The translations under genes were made by a program, and so were the position numbers. 64,000 bases of DNA from CAXQUZ01 sp942491145. GTDB lineage: Bacteria > Myxococcota_A > UBA796 > UBA2385. Below, piece by piece: positions 29,120 through 38,636 of this stretch. Within the stretch, counting starts at the first letter, position 1, and every line of letters starts with the position of its first letter. The stretch covers positions 1 to 64,000 of the forward strand of contig CALOBC010000014.1 of NCBI GenBank assembly GCA_942491145.1, given 5' to 3'. The notes under the pieces were generated by a model. That model did no database searches and was not told where the DNA came from. It worked only from the letters and a program-made list of their open reading frames with translations.

Positions 29120-31990
29120 ATGCGGTCCGCGTTCTCCCTTGTGTTGAGCTTGGCCTTGGCCGGATGCCGTGCTGAGCCCGAGTCCTTCGACACCGGTGGG
29201 CAGGACCGCGATGAGGACGGTGCGCCGGCCGCCATCGACTGCGACGACAACAACGAAGACGTGGGTCCCCGGTCCCCGGAGCTGTGCAACGGCGTGGACG
29301 ATGACTGCGACGGTCTGGTCGATGAAGCCGACGCCGAGGATGCCATCACCTGGTACGCCGATGCCGATGGGGATGGGTTTGGGGGGCCCCGCTTTGTGGA
29401 GCGGGCGTGTGTTGCGCCCCGGGGCTGGGTCGAGTCGAACACGGACTGCGATGATGGCGACGCTGACGCATTTCCCGGGGCGGCCGAGCTCCAGCCCGCG
29501 CCCTATGGTGCGGCGCCCTTGTGTATGCGCGATGCGGACGGGGACGGCTTCGGGGACGCCGATGTCTCCCCCGCGGTGACCGCCGGCTTGGACTGCAATG
29601 ACAGCGACGCGGCGGTGAGCCCAAACGCGGTGGAAGTCTGCGATGGGGTCGACACCAATTGTGATGGGCTGCCCATTGAGGACGAGCTGGACCGGGACCG
29701 GGACCGGTACGTGCAGTGTCGGGTGCCGGACGATGGCCTGTGGCGGGGCGACCCGTCGATCGCGGGCGGTGACGACTGTGACAACACCGATGAGCGGGCG
29801 TTTCCTGGTGCCACTGAGGTCTGTGACCGGGTGGACAATGACTGCGACGGCAGCATCGACGAGGATGACGCCGCCGATGCGAGCTTCTGGTACCTCGACA
29901 CCGACGGTGACGGCTTTGGTGACCCCGACGTGTCGACCGTGGCGTGTGAGCCGGACGTGGGCTGGGTGGCGGCCGGCACGGACTGTGATGATGGTGCGCC
30001 CCTGAGCTACCCGGGCGCCCCGGAGGTGTGCGATGAGGCCAACGCGGACAACGACTGCGATGGTGAAGGGGATGAAGACGACGCGGTAAACCCCACCGCA
30101 TGGTTCCGTGACGCCGATGCCGATGGCTGGGCCGATCTCGACGCTGAGGTCTGGAGCTGTGACCCGCCGACGGCGCTGTGGATCGCGGTCGGTCCGGGGA
30201 TGGCGGGGGACTGTGATGACAGCGTGCCCACCACCAATCCCGGCGCTGCGGAGCGCTGCGATGGGGTCGACAACGACTGTGATGGCACCGCGGATGGTGC
30301 CGACGCGATCGACGTGGCCACGTGGGCGCTGGATCTGGATGGGGACGGCTACGGCGACAGCACCTACACCGCGCTTGCTTGCACCGCGCCGTCGGGCTTT
30401 GTGGCCGATGCCACCGACTGTGACGACAGCCTCGCATCCGTGAGCCCGGCTGGGATCGAGTCGTGCAATGGCATCGACGACGACTGCGACGGCGACGCGG
30501 ACGAGAGCGACGCGGTGGACGCGCCCACCTGGTACTTCGACTATGACGGGGATGGCGCCGGGGGCACACGCTTCACGAGCGTCGCGTGTGAGGCGCCCTC
30601 CGGCTACGTCGAGAGCAGCGATGACTGCGATGATGAGGACGCAGCCTCGTCGCCGTTGGGCGTCGAGATCTGCAACGATGGGTTGGACAATGACTGCGAT
30701 GCCACAACCACCTGTGGCTTCGACTCAACCTATTCAACCACCACCCTCGACGCGGAGCTGACCGGCAGCGGGGCGAGTGCGTTCGTGGCCACGGTGCTCA
30801 CGCCATCGGCGGACATCGACGGCAATGGCGTGCCAGAGCTGCTTGCCGGTGCGGTGGGCGCAGGCATCGGCGGCCGTGTCTATGCCGTCGAAGACCCGGG
30901 CACGGGGGGCACGTTCGGGGCCTGGGCCATGGCGACGGTGGATGCGTCGTCGGCGGCGGATGAGCTGGGCTCGGCCGTGGCCGCAGCCGACCTGAATGGG
31001 GATGGATACGGCGACATGGTGGTCGGGGCGCCGGGGTCTGATCGGGTGGGTGTGTTGCTGGGGCCGCTCAGTGGCGCGCTCAACTTTGCGAATGCCGATG
31101 CGATCTACACGGTGTCGTCCACAGGGCGTCGGGTGGGCCAGTCCGTCGCGGCGGGGATGGACACGGACGGCGACGGCGTGGCCGAGCTGGTCATCGGTGG
31201 TGATGGCGCAACGGGCGCGGGCGAGGCGTGGTTGTTGTCGGGCCCAGTGTCCTCATTCGACCTCGACTCTTGCTCCACGTCCGGGGCGTGTACCCGCCTC
31301 TCGACCACCAGCAGCAGCTCCCGGTTTGGATCGGTCCTGGCGGGGGTCGGGGACCTCAACGCCGATGGCATCGACGAGCTGGCGGTGGCGGCACCCTCGG
31401 GGGGCAGCGGCCAGGGCACGGTCTGGGTGTTGGCGGGTCCGCTGTCGGGCGCGGTGTCGGTCAACAGCGCGGCCAGCGAGCTCACGGGCACCACCACATC
31501 GGACGGTGCAGGGGCAGCGGTGGTGGGCGGTGAAGACCTCGATGGGGACGGCTATGGGGACCTGGTCATCGGGGCGCCGGGAGCCGGCGGTGGCGCGGGC
31601 TCGGTCTATGTGGTGCGGGGACCGGTCAGCGGCACCATCCGGTTGTCGGCGGCGGATGCGGAGCTGTGGGGAACCGCGGGCAGCGGGGCGGGCGCCGCGC
31701 TGGCGTTGATTGGGGACGCCGATGGGGACGGCAATGCCGACCTCGCGGTGGGCGGTCCAGATCTGGACCGGGCGTGGCTGGTGCTGGGGCCGATCACGGC
31801 GGACGCGGCCTTGTCGGCGGCGGACGTGGTGGTCTCGGGCAGCAGCGGGTCGAGCTTCGGCGCCTCGCTGGCGAGCCCCGGGGATGTCGACGGCGACGGG
31901 CTGGACGAGCTGTGGCTCGGCGGACCGACCTATGCGGGACCGGCCGTGGACGTGGGAGCCGCTTGGCTGCTGCGGGGCGTTGGCCCCTGA
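29120..31990 (+). CDS. MopE-repeat and FG-GAP lipoprotein
   Basis: 956 residues, ATG one base after the previous stop with GGAGTACTGAG as ribosome site. The signal LVLSLALAGC gives a lipid anchor. About nine MopE-like units come first (ELCNGVDDDCDGLVDEADAE and similar), then FG-GAP propeller repeats from about residue 570 (AADLNGDGYGDMVVGAPGSD, GEDLDGDGYGDLVIGAPGAG, DADGDGNADLAVGGPD). It has the same two-part design as the divergent gene at 18932-21928, so the two are probably paralogues from one ancestral gene. It is the last gene of the operon and is followed directly by two hairpins. Confidence 0.8.
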   Translation: MRSAFSLVLSLALAGCRAEPESFDTGGQDRDEDGAPAAIDCDDNNEDVGPRSPELCNGVDDDCDGLVDEADAEDAITWYADADGDGFGGPRFVERACVAPRGWVESNTDCDDGDADAFPGAAELQPAPYGAAPLCMRDADGDGFGDADVSPAVTAGLDCNDSDAAVSPNAVEVCDGVDTNCDGLPIEDELDRDRDRYVQCRVPDDGLWRGDPSIAGGDDCDNTDERAFPGATEVCDRVDNDCDGSIDEDDAADASFWYLDTDGDGFGDPDVSTVACEPDVGWVAAGTDCDDGAPLSYPGAPEVCDEANADNDCDGEGDEDDAVNPTAWFRDADADGWADLDAEVWSCDPPTALWIAVGPGMAGDCDDSVPTTNPGAAERCDGVDNDCDGTADGADAIDVATWALDLDGDGYGDSTYTALACTAPSGFVADATDCDDSLASVSPAGIESCNGIDDDCDGDADESDAVDAPTWYFDYDGDGAGGTRFTSVACEAPSGYVESSDDCDDEDAASSPLGVEICNDGLDNDCDATTTCGFDSTYSTTTLDAELTGSGASAFVATVLTPSADIDGNGVPELLAGAVGAGIGGRVYAVEDPGTGGTFGAWAMATVDASSAADELGSAVAAADLNGDGYGDMVVGAPGSDRVGVLLGPLSGALNFANADAIYTVSSTGRRVGQSVAAGMDTDGDGVAELVIGGDGATGAGEAWLLSGPVSSFDLDSCSTSGACTRLSTTSSSSRFGSVLAGVGDLNADGIDELAVAAPSGGSGQGTVWVLAGPLSGAVSVNSAASELTGTTTSDGAGAAVVGGEDLDGDGYGDLVIGAPGAGGGAGSVYVVRGPVSGTIRLSAADAELWGTAGSGAGAALALIGDADGDGNADLAVGGPDLDRAWLVLGPITADAALSAADVVVSGSSGSSFGASLASPGDVDGDGLDELWLGGPTYAGPAVDVGAAWLLRGVGP

Positions 31991-32042
31991 ACCGAGATGA
32001 ATCTGATTCAGCTCGGTTCAAGGGCTGGGCTTGCCCCAGCCC
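31988..32042 (+). terminator. Tandem hairpins ending the lipoprotein operon
   Basis: TGAACCGAG / CTCGGTTCA (9-base stem, 31988-32020, containing the stop codon of the operon's last gene) followed at once by GGGCTGGG / CCCAGCCC (8-base stem, 32022-32042). No T-run follows, so termination may be factor-dependent or bidirectional. Confidence 0.55.
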
Positions 32043-32188
32043 GTCAGCAAATGCATGGAAGGGATTGGAGGGTACTTCCCGAAAATCCCGCATGAGTGGC
32101 GTCGCAGTGCGGGTGATGAACGCTTGACCTCGCGGGCTGCCGAGCCTGTGGTAGACCGGCGCACCTTGCGCCCACTCACGGAGACACC

Positions 32189-34120
32189 ATGGCCCACAGT
32201 CCCCCCGATGTTGCGGCGTTGCTGCATGCTGCCCCCGTCGGGCGCCCCCACTGGTTCTTGCTCGGTCGTGTGGATGGCGCGCCGGTGCTGGTGTTGGTGG
32301 ACCAGTCCGAGGACCCCCGCGGGGAGGCCTTCCGGGTGGAGGCCGGCGGGGTGGGGGTGGTCGCGGACCCGATGCAAGGGCTGGCGGTGCGCCAAGCGAA
32401 GGGCTTGCGGCTGATGTGTCGGGGAGAGGGCCGGGACGACCTGCTGACGCTGCTGTCGGACTGGTGGCGGTCCGCTCGGACAGCGGCTCCGGGTGTGGAT
32501 GTGATGCGCGAGAGCACCGTGTTGACCGTGGATACGGCGAACCAGCCGGTCCGCGAGGAACAGGACCCGCTGGTGTGGAGCTTGCCAGAGGCTGCACCCA
32601 CGCCGGAACCTGCACCCGCGCCGAAACCTGCACCTGTACCCGCGCCGGAACCTGCACCTGCACCTGAGCTCGCGGCTCCTCAAGCTGCGGTGGATCCCTT
32701 TGGCGCACTCGAGGTGCTGGGCACGGGGGCGGAGTCCGCCTGGTTCTGGGCAGGAGACAGCGACAGGGGCTTGGTGTTGGTGTTGGTCGACCGAGCGGGT
32801 GACGCCAAGGGCGCCGCGTTCGGCAAGCTGCGCACCCAGGCCCAGGGCACCGTGGGCAGCGGCCGTGCCAGCAGCCAGGGGATCGTGACCCTCAAGACCG
32901 GTGCGGTGCCAGTGTTCAACACCCGCGCAGCCCACCCGAGCTTTGTCGTGCAGCTGGCCCAGTGGGCCGAGGGGCGCCAGGACCACGCCGCGGTGCGTCG
33001 GCTGGCGGGGGCGCGGTTTGTGCAGCTCGATGCGAACAACCAACCGCTCGACACCCAGTCCGACCCGTCGGTGTGGGCCTTCCTGAGCTCCGGGGAGCAG
33101 ACCTCGGTCGACGATGTGTTGGAGGCCGGGGCACCAGGGGACTGGCACTGGTTTTGGCTGGCCGTGCCGGAGGGAGACACGCCCCGGGTGGTCGTGTCGC
33201 CGTCGGCGGAGGACCCGTCTCGCGCGATGTTTGAGTCCCAGGTGGCAGACGCCCGGGATGGACTGGACGAGGGTGTTGTCGAGATTGTGGGACGGGCCAC
33301 CGTGCTCGCGGATGGCCGGTGGACGTTTCGGTCGTTGGTCGACCAGCGGGGCGCTGCCGTGGCGCTGGCGGCTTGGGCGAGTCCCCGGCGGCCGTCCGTA
33401 GCGATGGCCCTGGGTCGGTGCCGCTTTCAGCATGTGACCGAGAGTGGTCAAGTCTTTCGCGAAGAGACCGCCGACGCGAGGCCTGCGCCGGCTGCTGTGC
33501 CTGCGCCAGCCCCGGTTCCCGCTCCAGTCCCCGCACCAGCCCCGGTTCCTGCACCTGCGCCTGCGCCTGCGCCGGTCCTTGCGCCTGCTCCAGCCCCTGC
33601 CCCTGCTACTGCTCCTGCTCCTGCTCCGGTTGTGAGTCCTTGGGCGGCGATGGTCGAGACCGCCGTGAGTGCCCGTCAGTCAGCCCATCCGGGAGATCCG
33701 CCCGCGGCCAAGGCGTTGCTTCACTACGTCGATTGCTTGGATGAAGAGCTGGCCCTCTTGCCTCGCTGGGCTGCCGTCACGGCGTCGGACCCCACGGACG
33801 GGGACACCGCCCAGATGCTCCATGCGTGGACGGCCGCCGTGGACGCATGGGTCGGCAAGGTGCGGGGCCCCCCACTCGCCGCTCGCTATCCGGTGGAGCT
33901 TGGGATGCCCGATGTTGCGCCCTCCCCGGCCGTGCTGTCTGGTGCCGGTCCCCACGCCCTGGCTGCGCTGCGAAAGGCCGCCACTCGATTGGAGCAATAC
34001 GCCAGCTACCGGTCCAGCTTCCCCGCGACGATGCGCGATGGCTACGATCAACGCCTGCGGGAGGTGCTGGCCGGTGCCGACAGCCTGGCGACCGCCCTCG
34101 ATGGCCTCGGGCGTCCTTGA
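32189..34120 (+). CDS. Three-copy domain protein with Pro-Ala linkers
   Basis: 643 residues with a clear ribosome site (ACGGAGACACC-ATG). Three related domains of about 110-120 residues begin near 18 (PHWFLLGRVDGAPVLVLVDQ), 180 (SAWFWAGDSDRGLVLVLVDR) and 317 (WHWFWLAVPEGDTPRVVVSP). Each is followed by an S/AEDP- or GDAKG-type turn and a helix. Long Pro-Ala spacers of the (PAPAP)n type lie at about 133-170 and 431-483, and an all-helical 160-residue domain closes the protein. There is no signal peptide or membrane span, so it is cytoplasmic or exported by a specialised route. I do not recognise the domain. It sits between the lipoprotein operon and the injection-system-like genes and, given the spacing, is transcribed on its own. 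Confidence 0.65.
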   Translation: MAHSPPDVAALLHAAPVGRPHWFLLGRVDGAPVLVLVDQSEDPRGEAFRVEAGGVGVVADPMQGLAVRQAKGLRLMCRGEGRDDLLTLLSDWWRSARTAAPGVDVMRESTVLTVDTANQPVREEQDPLVWSLPEAAPTPEPAPAPKPAPVPAPEPAPAPELAAPQAAVDPFGALEVLGTGAESAWFWAGDSDRGLVLVLVDRAGDAKGAAFGKLRTQAQGTVGSGRASSQGIVTLKTGAVPVFNTRAAHPSFVVQLAQWAEGRQDHAAVRRLAGARFVQLDANNQPLDTQSDPSVWAFLSSGEQTSVDDVLEAGAPGDWHWFWLAVPEGDTPRVVVSPSAEDPSRAMFESQVADARDGLDEGVVEIVGRATVLADGRWTFRSLVDQRGAAVALAAWASPRRPSVAMALGRCRFQHVTESGQVFREETADARPAPAAVPAPAPVPAPVPAPAPVPAPAPAPAPVLAPAPAPAPATAPAPAPVVSPWAAMVETAVSARQSAHPGDPPAAKALLHYVDCLDEELALLPRWAAVTASDPTDGDTAQMLHAWTAAVDAWVGKVRGPPLAARYPVELGMPDVAPSPAVLSGAGPHALAALRKAATRLEQYASYRSSFPATMRDGYDQRLREVLAGADSLATALDGLGRP

Positions 34121-34173
34121 GTTGTGTCGGAGCGCGGCACATGCAGGGGTGCACCGGCAACCCTGAGACGACA

Positions 34174-34203
34174 CTGACTCAGACACTTCTCGTGTGATAC
34201 ACT
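34174..34203 (+). promoter_or_regulatory. Possible sigma70-like promoter
   Basis: CTGACT (34174) and TACACT (34198) are spaced by 18 bases, about 50 bases before the ATG at 34250. Each box matches the consensus at four of six positions, in a locally AT-richer stretch. Weak evidence by eye only. Confidence 0.25.
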
Positions 34204-34249
34204 GATGACCCATTGTCTGTGTTTTTGACCCCTCGCACGGTGACGCATC

Positions 34250-35332
34250 ATGACTGACCCCGACAACACGGCGGCCAAAGACCCCAAGACGGCGTTCAAT
34301 AAGTACAAGGGCAGGCCGTACGGGGAGACGATGGGAGGGTTCACCCTGACGGCGGGTGGGGATCTGCAGTTCATCGAGGTATCGGTGATGAAGTCAATGA
34401 CCCCCGAGAGGATGAAGGCGCGCCTGGATGGGATCGCCATCGGGGGCTCGGTCTCGAAGAGCGAGGGCGGCGCGGGCACCCGCTTCGAAGTGCTGGCGGG
34501 CAAGGGGGGCGGTCACGAGTCCAAGCCCTGGGTGAAGTACCGCATCAAGTCCATCCTGGGCATCACCAACTTCGTGGTGGAGACCGCCGCAGACGCCGAC
34601 GTGGATCCCGATCCCGCCGAGCTGATGGCCAAGCTCAAGGCCGGCACGGGCCTCAGCGATGACGCGCTGGGTGACGGCCTGTCGATGCTGTTTGGCGACG
34701 AGACCCCGGAGACCACCGGCACGACCGAGTCCAGCACGGGCCCCAGCGATGATGCGCTGGGTGACGGCCTGTCGATGCTGTTCGGCGACGAGTCCACCGA
34801 CACGACCGCCCCGACCCCGCCGGCCCCGCCCCCGCCTCCGCTCGACCTGTTGGCCGGCCTGGACATGCTCAGCGGCACGACCGATCCTCCGGTGGACGCC
34901 GAGCTGAAGAAGAAGTCGGTGGCGGTCATCGAAGTGACCCAAGACGCCGTCAACACCATCGACAACGCGCTCAATCGCTTCCGCGATGAGTTGTTGAAGT
35001 CCGACGATGAAGAGCTGGAAGCCATCGCCGACGAGTTCTTCGGCTCCGGTTTTCCCGTCATCCACGGTGGGCACAAGGTGGGCTTCATCACCAGCATGAT
35101 GAATGTGCGCCAGTCGACGACGGTGCCGGCCTACAAGAAGGCGATGGGCACCCTAAACGAGCGGGCCGCCGCCTACCTCAAGCACATCCAGTCCGACCCC
35201 CGCGTCGCGGTGCTGGACAGCAAGTCCGACCTGCCCGAGAATGTTGATCCGGTCGGCATGGCCAGCATTCTCGGTGGGGCCATCACGTCGCTGACCGCCG
35301 AGGTCTCCCGCCAGCTCTCCGCGATGGGCTGA
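34250..35332 (+). CDS. Hypothetical protein with an exact 16-residue internal duplication
   Basis: 360 residues. The N-terminal 110 residues form a compact alpha/beta domain (MGGFTLTAGGDLQFIEVSVM, VKYRIKSILGITNFVVETAA). The middle carries SDDALGDGLSMLFGDE twice (about residues 145 and 172), joined by a Thr/Ser/Pro-rich linker and followed by a PPAPPPPPLDLLAGLDMLSG stretch. The C-terminal 140 residues are helical (AVNTIDNALNRFRDELLKSD; ASILGGAITSLTAEVSRQL). No signal peptide. I do not know the family. Its position next to the AAA+ ATPase and Pvc16-like genes makes a cargo, chaperone or assembly role conceivable; the duplicated amphipathic motif looks like a docking peptide. Confidence 0.6.
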   Translation: MTDPDNTAAKDPKTAFNKYKGRPYGETMGGFTLTAGGDLQFIEVSVMKSMTPERMKARLDGIAIGGSVSKSEGGAGTRFEVLAGKGGGHESKPWVKYRIKSILGITNFVVETAADADVDPDPAELMAKLKAGTGLSDDALGDGLSMLFGDETPETTGTTESSTGPSDDALGDGLSMLFGDESTDTTAPTPPAPPPPPLDLLAGLDMLSGTTDPPVDAELKKKSVAVIEVTQDAVNTIDNALNRFRDELLKSDDEELEAIADEFFGSGFPVIHGGHKVGFITSMMNVRQSTTVPAYKKAMGTLNERAAAYLKHIQSDPRVAVLDSKSDLPENVDPVGMASILGGAITSLTAEVSRQLSAMG

Positions 35333-35371
35333 GCGAGCCACACGACGGTCTGGTGGTCCGGTCGGACGGGG

Positions 35372-37231
35372 TCACCAGCCCTCCAGCTCCCGCTCCGACA
35401 TCACCCGGCCGAGCTGGGCCATGCGGGTGCGGACCGAGCGCGCGAGCAGCGCCATCGTGACCATCGGTGCACTGTCGAGTCGGTGGCTCTCGGCGATCGC
35501 CAAGAACGCCGCATGGGTGGCCACCGCACGGATCTCGGCGCCGGTGAGCTGAAGCTGGGCCAGCCGCTCGGGGACGAGGTCTTGGGTGGGCACTGCCGGC
35601 GGAAACGCCCGACCCCACAAGGCTGCGCGCTCGGCCGCCCCAGGAAACCCAAACCGAACCACCGTGCGCATGCGGCGCTGGAAGGCCGGGTCGATCTGGT
35701 CCGCCATGTTGGATGTGAGGATGGCGAGCCCGTGGAAGGCCTCGATCCGCTGCAACAGAAAGCCCACTTCCAAGTTGGCGTAGCGGTCCCGGGCATCTTG
35801 GACATCGCCCCGACGGGCAAACAGGGCGTCCGCCTCGTCGAAGAGCAACACCGCGCCGGCACCGTCGGCGGCGTCAAAGACCGCCCCGAGGTTCTTCTCG
35901 GTCTCCCCGATGTACTTGCTCACCACGGTGGACAGGTCGATTCGCCACAACGCCAGCCCCAGGGTGCTCGCGACCACCTCGGCGGCCAAGGTCTTGCCAG
36001 TGCCGCTGGGGCCCGCGAACAACGCGGTGAGGCCCCGCCCCCGCTGGCCACTGCCCGCCATGCCCCACGCGTCGAGCACCCGGGTGCGGTCGCGCACGGC
36101 GTCCACCAACTCGTCCAGTGCGGCGCGGTTTCGGTCCGAGACGAGCAGCGCATCGGGGGAGACGTCCGGGCGGGATGCCGAGACGAGGCCCCCTGGGGGA
36201 CGCTGGACCTGGGCGGCCGCCGTGCGCCAGATGGCCTTTTGGGGCGTGTCGGCGGCGGCGGCTTGCACCACGGCGGTGCGCATCGCCTGGGGAGACAGCA
36301 GGAAGGTGCCGCCCAGGCTCCATGCCGCCGTCTCTTGGGCCTGGGGCGAGGGGTAGCCGAGCGCCGACAGCGCCGTGTGCCAAGCCGCCACGCGGGCCTG
36401 GACCGCCACCGGGGGCACGTGCAGTGGCACGAAGGGACGCTCGCCGGGACCGATGGGCTGGTGGTCGAGAACCATGACCACGCCGGGCAGCCCTCGCAGG
36501 ACCTGGAGGGCGCGGTGGCGGGCAGGCGCGTCGGCGTCGAGCAAGTCGAGGACAAGCGTGGCGTCTTCGAGCACACCCTCCCGACGACTGGCCTTCACCA
36601 CCGCGGAGATGTCGGCGGGCAGAAGATCAGCGCGAATTCGAAGCGCGCTGCGGCCGAGTGTGCTGGCGATGGTCCGGGCCACCCCCGCGAGGCGCTCCCG
36701 AGGTGCCCCATGGAGCACCAGCACAGTCGTCTGGGTAATCGAGGCCCGGGCTTCGGCGACCACCCCAGGCTCGTCCACCGCGGGCATGGAGATCGCCGCG
36801 ACGGTCGTGAGGATCGGGTCGGCCACCCGCTGCCCTGCCAAAGCCGCCCACACCCGCTCTGGCGTGCGCAGCGGGGCATGCATCGGGTCCTCTCCGGGGC
36901 CCAGCTCGACGAGACCGGTCCACCGTGCCGGTGCGTTGCTGTGGACATGGGCCCAAGACAAGCCCGGAATGCACCGCATCGCCAGCGACAACGTGGGCCA
37001 GGGTTGGTCCGGTCGGCCGCGCAGTGCGCCACACAGCGGCCCGATGCGCCCGTCCAGAGTCGGGCCCGCCGCCAGCAGGACCAGCGCCTGCTCGGCAGCC
37101 CCCAGCCCCGCCCCCGTGGCCCAGTCGGTCGGGAGCAGGTCTTCTGGCACGGTCTGGGGCGGCACTGCGCCATCCTGCACGCTCTGGAGCAGCGCCATCA
37201 CGTGCGCGAGTCCCGCTGCGGTTCGCTCCAC
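35372..37231 (-). CDS. AAA+ ATPase (Pvc15-like, contractile injection system type)
   Basis: 619 residues from GTG (VERTAAGL) with AGAGG five bases upstream; the frame is open further but crosses the divergent promoter space. The N-terminal 350 residues are a poorly conserved helical region with a degenerate P-loop-like core. The C-terminal AAA+ module has Walker A AGPSGTGKT (about residue 406), Walker B VLLFDEADALF (about 461), a sensor-1 ILTSN and an arginine-finger region FQRRMRTVVRFGFP. This two-part layout is that of the ATPase encoded in extracellular contractile injection loci (Pvc15/Afp15), thought to help assembly or recycling. It is divergent from the DUF4255-like gene, the usual companion in such loci. 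A general AAA+ housekeeping role cannot be ruled out. Confidence 0.75.
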   Translation of the reverse strand: MERTAAGLAHVMALLQSVQDGAVPPQTVPEDLLPTDWATGAGLGAAEQALVLLAAGPTLDGRIGPLCGALRGRPDQPWPTLSLAMRCIPGLSWAHVHSNAPARWTGLVELGPGEDPMHAPLRTPERVWAALAGQRVADPILTTVAAISMPAVDEPGVVAEARASITQTTVLVLHGAPRERLAGVARTIASTLGRSALRIRADLLPADISAVVKASRREGVLEDATLVLDLLDADAPARHRALQVLRGLPGVVMVLDHQPIGPGERPFVPLHVPPVAVQARVAAWHTALSALGYPSPQAQETAAWSLGGTFLLSPQAMRTAVVQAAAADTPQKAIWRTAAAQVQRPPGGLVSASRPDVSPDALLVSDRNRAALDELVDAVRDRTRVLDAWGMAGSGQRGRGLTALFAGPSGTGKTLAAEVVASTLGLALWRIDLSTVVSKYIGETEKNLGAVFDAADGAGAVLLFDEADALFARRGDVQDARDRYANLEVGFLLQRIEAFHGLAILTSNMADQIDPAFQRRMRTVVRFGFPGAAERAALWGRAFPPAVPTQDLVPERLAQLQLTGAEIRAVATHAAFLAIAESHRLDSAPMVTMALLARSVRTRMAQLGRVMSERELEGW

Positions 37232-37307
37232 GGCCACCTCTCTTTGGCGCACCCTACCCCAAGCCGCAGTGCAAAGCGGGGTACCATGCCCGGCCAGAGG
37301 AGCCCGC

Positions 37308-38240
37308 GTGAACCCCTTCGCCCACACCCACACCGTCATGCGCCTCGTGCACGGCCGCCTCATCCACTGGACCCAAGACCTGCTGCTCGAAGCCGGGGTG
37401 GAGGGCGTCGGTGTCTACCCCCGCTTCCAGGACGAGCGCACCTCGGGCGACCACGTCGTCGTGATGCCCTACCGCATGAGCCCGTGGCCCAAGCTTGTCG
37501 AGACTGACCGCCCCATCAATCTTCTCGCACGGTCCACCGAGCCTCCTTCCGGGGTGCCCCGCTTCTGGTCCAGCCTCGGGCGCTTGCTTCGCCAGGGGGT
37601 CGACCAGTGCTACGAGATGGGCGCCGCCGGTGGTCGAATGCTGCCCGCTGTGCCGCTGGAGGGACTGCCCGCGCCCCTTGCCCGCTGGTACCGAGACGGT
37701 GGCACCACCGGTCCCCACCTGTGGCGCCTGGACAAAGATGGTGGTGAGTACGGCCGGATTCCCACCTTGCTCTGGAGTCGGCCGCTCACGATTCGGACCT
37801 ACTACTTGATCTTGGCCAGCGACGCGGCATCTCGCAGCGGCGATGCGCTGGACACATTCGCCGTGCCCGCCCTGGCGGTGGTCACCCTCGGCCTCCAGCT
37901 CCGCCGTTCCTTGTCGGTGAGCATGCCCGCGGTCGAGTCCGGCGACGACCTCGAAGGCTTTGCCCGGGCGATGGCCGAAGCGTGTGGTGGAGAGCTGGGC
38001 GAACAACTCATGGCGCTCGTGGGCGAGCTCAACACCGCGCAGGACCACCGGGTCAGTGTGGTGCCCGTGCCGGACCTGCCGAGCGATGACTTTGCCAACG
38101 TGATGCGCAGCCTCGACCGCCCCCTGCAACCAGCCGTGCATGTGGCCGTGCAGGTGGCGGTGGGCGGCGGTGTTCAGTTTGGACCGGGGGCCTCGCCGAA
38201 GCTCAATCAACGCATGGGCAGGCGCTCCCCACCCCAGTGA
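37308..38240 (+). CDS. DUF4255/Pvc16-like protein
   Basis: 310 residues from GTG with GAGGAGCC upstream. The N terminus (HTVMRLVHGRLIHWTQDLLL, EGVGVYPRF, HVVVMPYRMSPWP) and the strand pair PLTIRTYYLILASDAA, then FAVPALAVVTLGLQLRRSLSV, follow the order of DUF4255 proteins, which cap the sheath/tube of contractile injection systems (Pvc16/Afp16). The similarity is in pattern rather than in strongly conserved residues. The gene is divergent from the AAA+ ATPase, 76 bases apart, so the two probably share a control region. It ends 24 bases from the convergent, IS-truncated gene. Confidence 0.5.
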   Translation: MNPFAHTHTVMRLVHGRLIHWTQDLLLEAGVEGVGVYPRFQDERTSGDHVVVMPYRMSPWPKLVETDRPINLLARSTEPPSGVPRFWSSLGRLLRQGVDQCYEMGAAGGRMLPAVPLEGLPAPLARWYRDGGTTGPHLWRLDKDGGEYGRIPTLLWSRPLTIRTYYLILASDAASRSGDALDTFAVPALAVVTLGLQLRRSLSVSMPAVESGDDLEGFARAMAEACGGELGEQLMALVGELNTAQDHRVSVVPVPDLPSDDFANVMRSLDRPLQPAVHVAVQVAVGGGVQFGPGASPKLNQRMGRRSPPQ

Positions 38241-38264
38241 GCGGGGGAGGGACCGCGACGTGGC

Positions 38265-38636
38265 TCACTCGCCGTCTTCGTTGAGGGTGATGCTGGCCTC
38301 GTCGACGTACAGCCGCACCAGGTACTCGTCTTCGCCGGACATCTTCACCAGCAGTGCGACCACTTCGTCCACCGACAGGTCGTCTCGACCCTTGAGCAGC
38401 GTGGTGGCGGCCGTGCGCTGAGCCTTCATCTCGTCCTCGTCGCAATTCGTGCAGGCAACGATCTCGGACACGAGCTCCCAGGGCAACACAAGCTTCAGGT
38501 CCACGCTGGCTTGGAGCAGGCCCCACCAGACGGGGTTCATCGGCTGGAGGGTGGACTGGGCGAGGGGCGTCGGCACCGCCACGATTGGAAAGTGCCAGCT
38601 CTGGCCGGGGAACTGCACCACGGTGGAGCTTGTGTC
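38265..38636 (-). pseudogene. Hypothetical protein, N terminus replaced by an IS end
   Basis: About 123 residues of host sequence remain, ending DEASITLNEDGE. The fragment has a hydrophobic start (VVQFPGQSWHFPIVAVPTPL), an LQPMNPVWWGLLQASVDLKL segment and an acidic helical C-terminal half (LSVDEVVALLVKMSGEDEY). The coding frame continues upstream only into the end of the IS1634-like element at 38637, so the original start is gone or displaced; a GTG at 38621 is in frame but lacks a ribosome site. Function unknown; it belonged to the injection-system-like gene group. Confidence 0.5.

Noticed and set aside
27766..29442. Minus-strand frames across the MopE-repeat operon
   Set aside because: GAC/GAT-rich repeats keep the reverse strand open; the products are Val/Ile/Ser-rich without any family feature.
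35483..37507. Long plus-strand frame opposite the AAA+ ATPase gene
   Set aside because: It mirrors the codon pattern of the ATPase gene, has no domain and no ribosome site; a GC-driven antisense shadow.
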